DNA of 15,282 nt, from NCBI GenBank assembly GCA_910586315.1, contig CAJUIP010000057.1, forward strand, positions 1 through 15,282, given 5' to 3'. The translations under genes were made by a program, and so were the position numbers. The number at the start of each line of letters is the position of its first letter. Position 1 is the first letter of the stretch. This document shows, piece after piece, positions 10,666 through 15,282 of the stretch. The notes beneath the pieces were generated by a model that saw only the letters and a list, made by a program, of their open reading frames with translations, made no database searches and was not told the origin of the DNA. Origin of the DNA: an uncultured Lachnospiraceae bacterium. Lineage in GTDB: Bacteria; Bacillota; Clostridia; Lachnospirales; Lachnospiraceae.

Positions 10666-12960
10666 ATGAGCAGTTTTGATACCTTGAATCCGATGCAGAT
10701 GGAAGCTGTACTTCATACAGAAGGTCCGCTTTTAGTTCTGGCAGGAGCCGGTTCAGGAAAAACCAGGGCGTTGACTCATCGTGTGGCATATTTAATAGAA
10801 GAGAATGGAGTTGCTCCGTGGAACATCCTGGCCATAACATTTACAAATAAGGCAGCAGGTGAAATGCGGGAAAGAGTGGATAATCTGCTGGAACATGGGT
10901 CTGGCAGCGTATGGGTCAGTACCTTCCATTCCCTTTGTGTACGGATTTTGCGCCGATATATTGAAAGTTTGGGATATGAGACAGGGTTTTCTATATATGA
11001 TGCGGATGATCAGAAAACGCTGATGAAACAGATTTTTAAGAGTATGAGGATTGACGGGAAACAGTATAAAGAGAGAGGCGTTTTAAATGTTATTTCTTCC
11101 GCAAAAAATGAACTGATCTCGCCAAAAGAATTTGCTTTAAATGCAAAGGCGGATGGAGATTTCAGGCTCCAGAAGATGGCAGAGATTTACGCGGAGTATC
11201 AGGCACAGCTTAAAAAGAATAACGCTTTGGATTTTGATGATTTGTTAGTCAAGACGGTGGAGCTGTTTGATGGATTTCCGGAGATTCTCGACTATTACCA
11301 GGAACGGTTTAAGTATATCATGGTGGATGAGTATCAGGATACCAATACGGCACAATTTAAACTGGTGAGTCAGCTTGCGAAAAAATACCGGAATATCTGT
11401 GTGGTTGGCGACGATGATCAGTCCATATACCGATTTCGTGGTGCCAACATCCAAAATATTTTAAGCTTTGAGGACACTTTTCCAGGGGCACGGGTAATCA
11501 AGCTGGAACAGAATTATCGTTCCACCAAGACAATTTTAAGCGCGGCCAACAGCGTGATACGGAACAATACAGGGAGAAAGGACAAAACACTTTGGACGGA
11601 GAATGAAGAGGGCGAGAAAATCCGGGTTAAAATATTTGATACTGCCTACGATGAGGCAGAAGGAATCGTGTCTGATATAGAGAAATGCGGATGCTCCTGG
11701 AAGGATTGTGCAGTTTTATACAGAACGAATGCCCAATCCAGGCTTTTGGAGGAAAAATGTATTGCACACAACATTCCCTACCGGCTGGTAGGAGGCGTAA
11801 ACTTTTATCAGAGAAAGGAAATCAAGGATATCCTTGCCTATTTAAAGACCATAGCCAACGGGAGAGATGACCTGGCAGTACAGAGAATTATCAACGTTCC
11901 CAGGCGTGGGATTGGCACAGTGACGATGGGAAAGGTCAATACATATGCTGCAGAACGGGGAATGAATTTTTATGATGCACTCCTTCGGGTGGAGGCAGTT
12001 CCGGGAGTGGGGAAAGCGGCATCTAAAATCGATAAATTTACGGATGAAATCGGGAGATTCCGCCGCATGCTTAAGAATGGCAGTTCCATTCAGGAAATGA
12101 TGGAAGAAATTTTAGTTTCCACAGGCTATAAAGAAGAACTGAAGGAAGAAGGAGAAGTGGAGGCGGAGGCAAGGCTCGAGAACATTGAAGAATTGATCAA
12201 TAAGGCTGTTTCTTACTGGGAGAATGCCGATGAGCCGACGCTGGATGGTTTTCTGGAGGAAGTTGCTCTGGTAGCAGATATTGACAGCATGGACGATTCG
12301 GAGGACCGGGTGATTTTGATGACTTTGCATTCTGCCAAGGGGTTGGAATTCCCTTATGTGTATTTAAGCGGTATGGAAGACGGCCTGTTTCCAAGCAGTA
12401 TGGCCATGTTTGAGGATAATGATGCCATCGAGGAGGAACGGAGGCTTTGCTATGTGGGAATTACCAGGGCCCAAAAGCGTCTGATGATGACAGCAGCCAG
12501 ACAGAGGATGGTTAAGGGCGACATGAGATATGCAAGGACCAGCCGTTTTCTGGATGAGATTCCGGAGGAATTCACAGTGGAGGAATTTCAGAATAACTCT
12601 ATGTTTAAAAAACAGAGGCGGGTTCAGGCACTGGATTTCAATAATAGTGATATGTCCACGGAACGCTCATTTGGAATCAGTTTATTTGGCAAAAAAACGG
12701 ATTCTTATGGGAAAACGAGTCCCTATGCCTCAAAAACAACTGGTGCAGCGGAAAGACCAGTTTTTGGAAAGACCTTTACGGTACAAAAAGCGGCTTCCCT
12801 GGAATACACAGAAGGGGACCGCGTTTGGCATGACCGTTTTGGCGATGGAACCGTGAAAAAAATTGCGGACGGCGGGAAAGACTATGAGGTGACCGTGGAT
12901 TTTGACCGTGTGGGCGTCAGAAAGATGTTTGCCTCGTTTGCAAAGCTAAAAAAACTGTGA
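10666..12960 (+). CDS. pcrA: ATP-dependent DNA helicase PcrA/UvrD
   Basis: Superfamily 1A 3'-5' helicase of 764 residues, used in nucleotide-excision repair, removal of recombination intermediates and rolling-circle plasmid replication. Motifs in order: Q motif LNPMQMEAV (7-15), Walker A GAGSGKT (27-33), motif Ia TFTNKAAGEMRERV, Walker B DEYQD (221-225), motif III GDDDQSIYRFRG (248-259), motif IV QNYRST, motif V TLHSAKGLEF (553-562) and motif VI YVGITRA (596-602). The C-terminal 45 residues (VWHDRFGDGTVKKI...) are the Tudor-like PcrA domain that contacts RNA polymerase. ATG 10666 has AAAGGGG upstream; the frame is open further 5' but that part overlaps the promoter. All catalytic motifs are intact. 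It is a core gene. Confidence 0.96.
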   Translation: MSSFDTLNPMQMEAVLHTEGPLLVLAGAGSGKTRALTHRVAYLIEENGVAPWNILAITFTNKAAGEMRERVDNLLEHGSGSVWVSTFHSLCVRILRRYIESLGYETGFSIYDADDQKTLMKQIFKSMRIDGKQYKERGVLNVISSAKNELISPKEFALNAKADGDFRLQKMAEIYAEYQAQLKKNNALDFDDLLVKTVELFDGFPEILDYYQERFKYIMVDEYQDTNTAQFKLVSQLAKKYRNICVVGDDDQSIYRFRGANIQNILSFEDTFPGARVIKLEQNYRSTKTILSAANSVIRNNTGRKDKTLWTENEEGEKIRVKIFDTAYDEAEGIVSDIEKCGCSWKDCAVLYRTNAQSRLLEEKCIAHNIPYRLVGGVNFYQRKEIKDILAYLKTIANGRDDLAVQRIINVPRRGIGTVTMGKVNTYAAERGMNFYDALLRVEAVPGVGKAASKIDKFTDEIGRFRRMLKNGSSIQEMMEEILVSTGYKEELKEEGEVEAEARLENIEELINKAVSYWENADEPTLDGFLEEVALVADIDSMDDSEDRVILMTLHSAKGLEFPYVYLSGMEDGLFPSSMAMFEDNDAIEEERRLCYVGITRAQKRLMMTAARQRMVKGDMRYARTSRFLDEIPEEFTVEEFQNNSMFKKQRRVQALDFNNSDMSTERSFGISLFGKKTDSYGKTSPYASKTTGAAERPVFGKTFTVQKAASLEYTEGDRVWHDRFGDGTVKKIADGGKDYEVTVDFDRVGVRKMFASFAKLKKL

Positions 12961-13062
12961 AAAAGTTAAAAATCGGGATAGTAAAATGGCTCAAATAATG
13001 TTATACTGAATATAGGAATGAGATTTTTCTGATTTCAAAGAAACTGGAAAGGATGTGCTGGT

Positions 13063-13386
13063 ATGAACAAATTTGACTTGATGAGTAAGGATGCATTCAG
13101 CAAAATGGAAGAGCTGATGAACACTTCTAAACTGAACGAACTGCTTCATAAAAGAGAAGAGGAAGAAAAGAAAAAGAACTGTATTCTCTGGGTACTGGCT
13201 ATCATCGGTGCGGTAGCGGCTGTTGCGGCAATTGCATACGGTGTGTACCGTTTCTTCACACCGGATTATCTGGAAGATTTTGAAGATGATTTCGATGATG
13301 ACTTTGATGACGACTTCTTCGAGGATGAGGAAGAAGAAAAAAATGCAAAGAAAGCAGAAGTTAAGGAAGATAAGACAGAGGAGTAG
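13063..13386 (+). CDS. Acidic single-pass membrane protein, unknown function
   Basis: A 107-residue protein in three parts: a hydrophilic N-terminus ending in a KREEEEKKK stretch (residues 1-38), one hydrophobic helix (ILWVLAIIGAVAAVAAIAYG, about 41-60), and a strongly acidic tail built of repeated DDF/DDDF units and Glu runs, ending KEDKTEE. It has no signal peptidase motif. The charge pattern suggests an acidic cytoplasmic or external tail, with orientation unclear. AAAGGATG lies upstream of the ATG. It lies between pcrA and rlmD, with a terminator following. I recall similar unannotated genes in Lachnospiraceae at this kind of locus, with no known function. Confidence 0.82.
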   Translation: MNKFDLMSKDAFSKMEELMNTSKLNELLHKREEEEKKKNCILWVLAIIGAVAAVAAIAYGVYRFFTPDYLEDFEDDFDDDFDDDFFEDEEEEKNAKKAEVKEDKTEE

Positions 13387-13399
13387 TACAGAAAATGAG

Positions 13400-13438
13400 G
13401 GAGGCTGCGGCAAAGTCAGTTTGCACAGCCTCCTTTTT
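13400..13438 (+). terminator. Rho-independent terminator before rlmD
   Basis: GGAGGCTG (13400-13407) pairs with CAGCCTCC (13426-13433), with inner GCAAA/TTTGC pairing (13410-13414/13420-13424), followed by TTTTT. It ends only 15 bases before the rlmD start codon, so rlmD must be read through it or from a promoter I do not see. Confidence 0.85.
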
Positions 13439-13453
13439 ATGGAGGAGAACAGA

Positions 13454-14896
13454 ATGAAAAAGGGTGAGATTTATACAGGAGTTGTGGAAAAGACAGACTT
13501 CCCCAATAAGGGAATTCTTTATATAGAAGATGAGAAGGTCGTAGTGAAACATGGGCTTCCGGGGCAGACCTTGAGAGTGGTTATTACGAAACAAAGAAAG
13601 GGAAAATGCGAAGCCAGAATCCTGGATGTGGTGTCCAGATCCCCTTGGGAGAATCTGGAGGAGGCATGTCCCCATATGTCGGATTGTGGAGGCTGCTCCT
13701 ACCAGACGCTGCCCTATGAAGAACAGCTGAAGTTAAAAGAAAGCCAGGTAAGGGAACTTTTGGGGACGGTGATTCAGGGGGATTATATATTTGAAGGAAT
13801 CAAAGGGAGTCCTTTGACAAGAGGATACCGGAATAAAATGGAATTTTCCTTTGGGGATGAGGTAAAGGATGGCCCACTGGCTTTGGGAATGCATAAGCGG
13901 GGCAGTTTTTATGATATCGTTACGGTGGACCAGTGTACACTTGTTCATGGGGATTGTTGTAAAATTTTAAAGACGACATTAGAATATTTTAAAGAGAAAG
14001 GCGCCAGTTTTCTGAAAAAAACGTCTCATGTGGGATATCTGAGGCACCTTTTGGTGAGACGCGGGGTAAAAACCGGAGAAATTCTTGTGGATTTGGTGAC
14101 TACTACTCAGAAGGAAAGAAGTAATAAAAGCGGTGAAAGTGAGGAAGCGCTGCTGGAGGGGTGGAAGGAAGCTCTTCTGGGGCTCTCCCTGGAGGGCATT
14201 TTTGCAGGGATTCTTCATACGAGAAATGACAGCCTGGCTGATGTGGTGGTCAACGAAGGAACGGATGTGCTTTATGGAAAAGATTATTTTTACGAAGAGC
14301 TTCTGGGGCTGAAATTTAAAATTACGCCCTTCTCCTTTTTCCAGACTAATTCTCTGGGAGCGGAAGTTCTTTATGAAACAGCCCGCAGCTTCATTGGCGA
14401 TACCAGGGGACGGAAGGTTTTTGATCTGTACAGCGGAACCGGCACCATTGCACAGATTCTCGCTCCGGTTGCTGACCATGTGACAGGTGTGGAAATAGTG
14501 GGGGAGGCTGTGGAGGCAGCCAAGGAAAACGCAGCGCTCAACGGACTTTGTAACTGCGATTTTATTGCAGGAGATGTGCTGAAGGTGCTGGATACGTTAC
14601 AGGAACAGCCGGATCTGATTGTCCTGGATCCGCCGCGGGACGGAATCCATCCTAAGGCTTTGCCAAAGATCATAGGGTATGGAGTGGAGCGGATGGTATA
14701 TGTATCTTGTAAGCCCACCAGCCTGGCCAGAGATTTGGTCGTTTTGCAGGCTGGCGGATATCGGGTGGAGAGGGTGTGTTTGGTGGATATGTTTCCGGGG
14801 ACGGTGCACACAGAATGCGTGGTGGGAATGCAAAGGAAACATATCGGGATATGTGGGAAGTTGAAAACAAATGACTATTCGGCGGAATATATTTAA
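13454..14896 (+). CDS. rlmD: 23S rRNA (uracil-C5)-methyltransferase, RlmD/RlmCD type
   Basis: SAM-dependent RNA methyltransferase of 480 residues that makes 5-methyluridine in 23S rRNA (U1939; Bacillus relatives also modify U747). It has an N-terminal TRAM domain (about 2-58: MKKGEIYTGVVEKTDFPNKG and onward), a 4Fe-4S site with Cys72, Cys78 and Cys81 (CPHMSDCGGC) plus Cys161 (VDQCTLV), the SAM motif DLYSGTGTIA (from 324), LDPPRDGIHPKAL, the catalytic nucleophile Cys419 (VYVSCKP) and the closing DMFPGTVHTE. GGAGGAG precedes ATG 13454, directly after the terminator of the preceding gene. The last 20 residues (IGICGKLKTNDYSAEYI) extend beyond the usual end. It is a core housekeeping gene. Confidence 0.93.
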   Translation: MKKGEIYTGVVEKTDFPNKGILYIEDEKVVVKHGLPGQTLRVVITKQRKGKCEARILDVVSRSPWENLEEACPHMSDCGGCSYQTLPYEEQLKLKESQVRELLGTVIQGDYIFEGIKGSPLTRGYRNKMEFSFGDEVKDGPLALGMHKRGSFYDIVTVDQCTLVHGDCCKILKTTLEYFKEKGASFLKKTSHVGYLRHLLVRRGVKTGEILVDLVTTTQKERSNKSGESEEALLEGWKEALLGLSLEGIFAGILHTRNDSLADVVVNEGTDVLYGKDYFYEELLGLKFKITPFSFFQTNSLGAEVLYETARSFIGDTRGRKVFDLYSGTGTIAQILAPVADHVTGVEIVGEAVEAAKENAALNGLCNCDFIAGDVLKVLDTLQEQPDLIVLDPPRDGIHPKALPKIIGYGVERMVYVSCKPTSLARDLVVLQAGGYRVERVCLVDMFPGTVHTECVVGMQRKHIGICGKLKTNDYSAEYI

Positions 14897-15062
14897 GAGA
14901 AGTGACAGTTACAATGCTTGAGAAAGTTTGTGCTATTATTACAGGAGGAGCAATGGGAAAAATAATTAAGGATTCATTACTGTTGCATTTAGAGATACTG
15001 GGAACGTGAAAGCAAATTGGTAAATATCCATAACCCATAATGCTAAAATCCATAAAACCATG
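14897..15062. other. Intergenic region after rlmD
   Basis: No confident gene. One very short frame of 18 codons (14953-15009, MGKIIKDSLLLHLEILGT) follows a good AGGAGGAG site and could be a micropeptide or the start of a lost gene. No terminator for rlmD is visible before 15063. Confidence 0.35.
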
Positions 15063-15106
15063 AAAAAAGCTCCATATTTGTTTTGTATATAGAAGTGAGC
15101 TTTTTT
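15063..15106. terminator. Possible bidirectional terminator
   Basis: AAAAAAGCTC (15063-15072) and GAGCTTTTTT (15097-15106) form an inverted repeat around 24 bases that can pair partly as ATAT/ATAT. T-runs appear on both strands. It would end the rlmD transcript and any transcript from the right. Confidence 0.6.
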
Positions 15107-15143
15107 CTTAGTCATAGAAATGATGATCTTCATGACATTAAAA

Positions 15144-15282
15144 TAGAAATTGGATGATAGGAGCATTCATGTGTTTGCTGTGGCTGAACGTACATTTTCC
15201 TTGCTTTCAAAGAAAAGTTATGGTATGACCCGAGTTTGCCACTTAGAAAGACAGAAATGGAGCCCTGGTGGGCTCCGTTTTG
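15144..15282 (+). pseudogene. Possible transposase-like fragment at the window edge
   Basis: An open frame that has no start codon with a ribosome binding site reads IHVFAVAERTFSLLSKKSYG, then MTRVCHLERQKW, and runs off the window. ERTFSLLxxxYGMxRxxxL is reminiscent of the C-terminal part of IS5/IS1182-like DDE transposases, but I cannot confirm it. A perfect hairpin (15259-15276) lies in it, so it is more likely a remnant than a gene. Confidence 0.22.
15259..15282 (+). terminator. Stem-loop with T-run at the window end
   Basis: GGAGCCC (15259-15265) pairs with GGGCTCC (15270-15276) around a TGGT loop, followed by GTTTTG at the edge of the window. It is a likely rho-independent terminator in the plus direction, although no plus-strand gene is confirmed just upstream. 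Confidence 0.6.

Noticed and set aside
12991..13413. Minus-strand hydrophobic frame of 140 codons
   Set aside because: It is the antisense shadow of the acidic membrane protein (Asp/Glu codons read as Ile/Phe/Leu) and has no start signal.
14966..15166. Minus-strand frame of 66 codons with a hydrophobic stretch
   Set aside because: It has no ribosome binding site and crosses the terminator-like repeat at 15063-15106.

Overview
The window looks like a chromosomal segment of a low-GC Gram-positive anaerobe of the Clostridia, most likely a Lachnospiraceae member. This rests on strong AAAGGAGG-type ribosome binding sites, a DUF1836 gene, and the pairing of pcrA with an acidic single-pass membrane protein and an RlmD-type methyltransferase. 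No rRNA, tRNA or CRISPR array is visible.

Layout. (1) 8-700, minus: a HicA/HicB toxin-antitoxin operon with a consensus promoter and repeated ATACGCA-type operator sites. (2) About 730-1255: a gene-free stretch with several inverted repeats. (3) About 1260-6600: an integrase-bearing accessory element arranged like a small phage or satellite. A divergent promoter pair near 2633-2733 carries TAAACG/CGTTTA operator sites. Leftward from it run a mini-HTH protein, a broken HNH/AP2-like phage gene, a second mini-HTH protein and a Uma2-family nuclease. Rightward run a third mini-HTH protein (own terminator) and then a six-gene operon of five small proteins of unknown function ending in a Tn916/phage-type tyrosine integrase. 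Downstream of the integrase terminator lie TACCCCAAT repeats that look like integrase arm sites. (4) 6725-9404: a convergent pair of XRE regulators, then an unknown protein and a FAD oxidoreductase with a C-terminal Rieske domain, behind a promoter with a perfect TGACATTT palindrome. (5) 9405-10660: two repeat-rich intergenic regions around a minus-strand DUF1836 gene. (6) 10666-14896: core genes pcrA, an acidic membrane protein and rlmD. (7) 14897-15282: no confident gene.

The most unusual feature is RNA-level. Two long leaders (about 2741-2906 and 3372-3532), each behind its own strong promoter, share sequence blocks and a closing GCAGCC/GGCTGC helix. Further genes of the same operon are preceded by perfect stem-loops, including four in a row at 4004-4108, the last of which holds the ribosome binding site. 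This suggests an element whose small genes are governed post-transcriptionally by cis-acting RNA structures. I do not recognise this RNA family; covariation analysis would be decisive.
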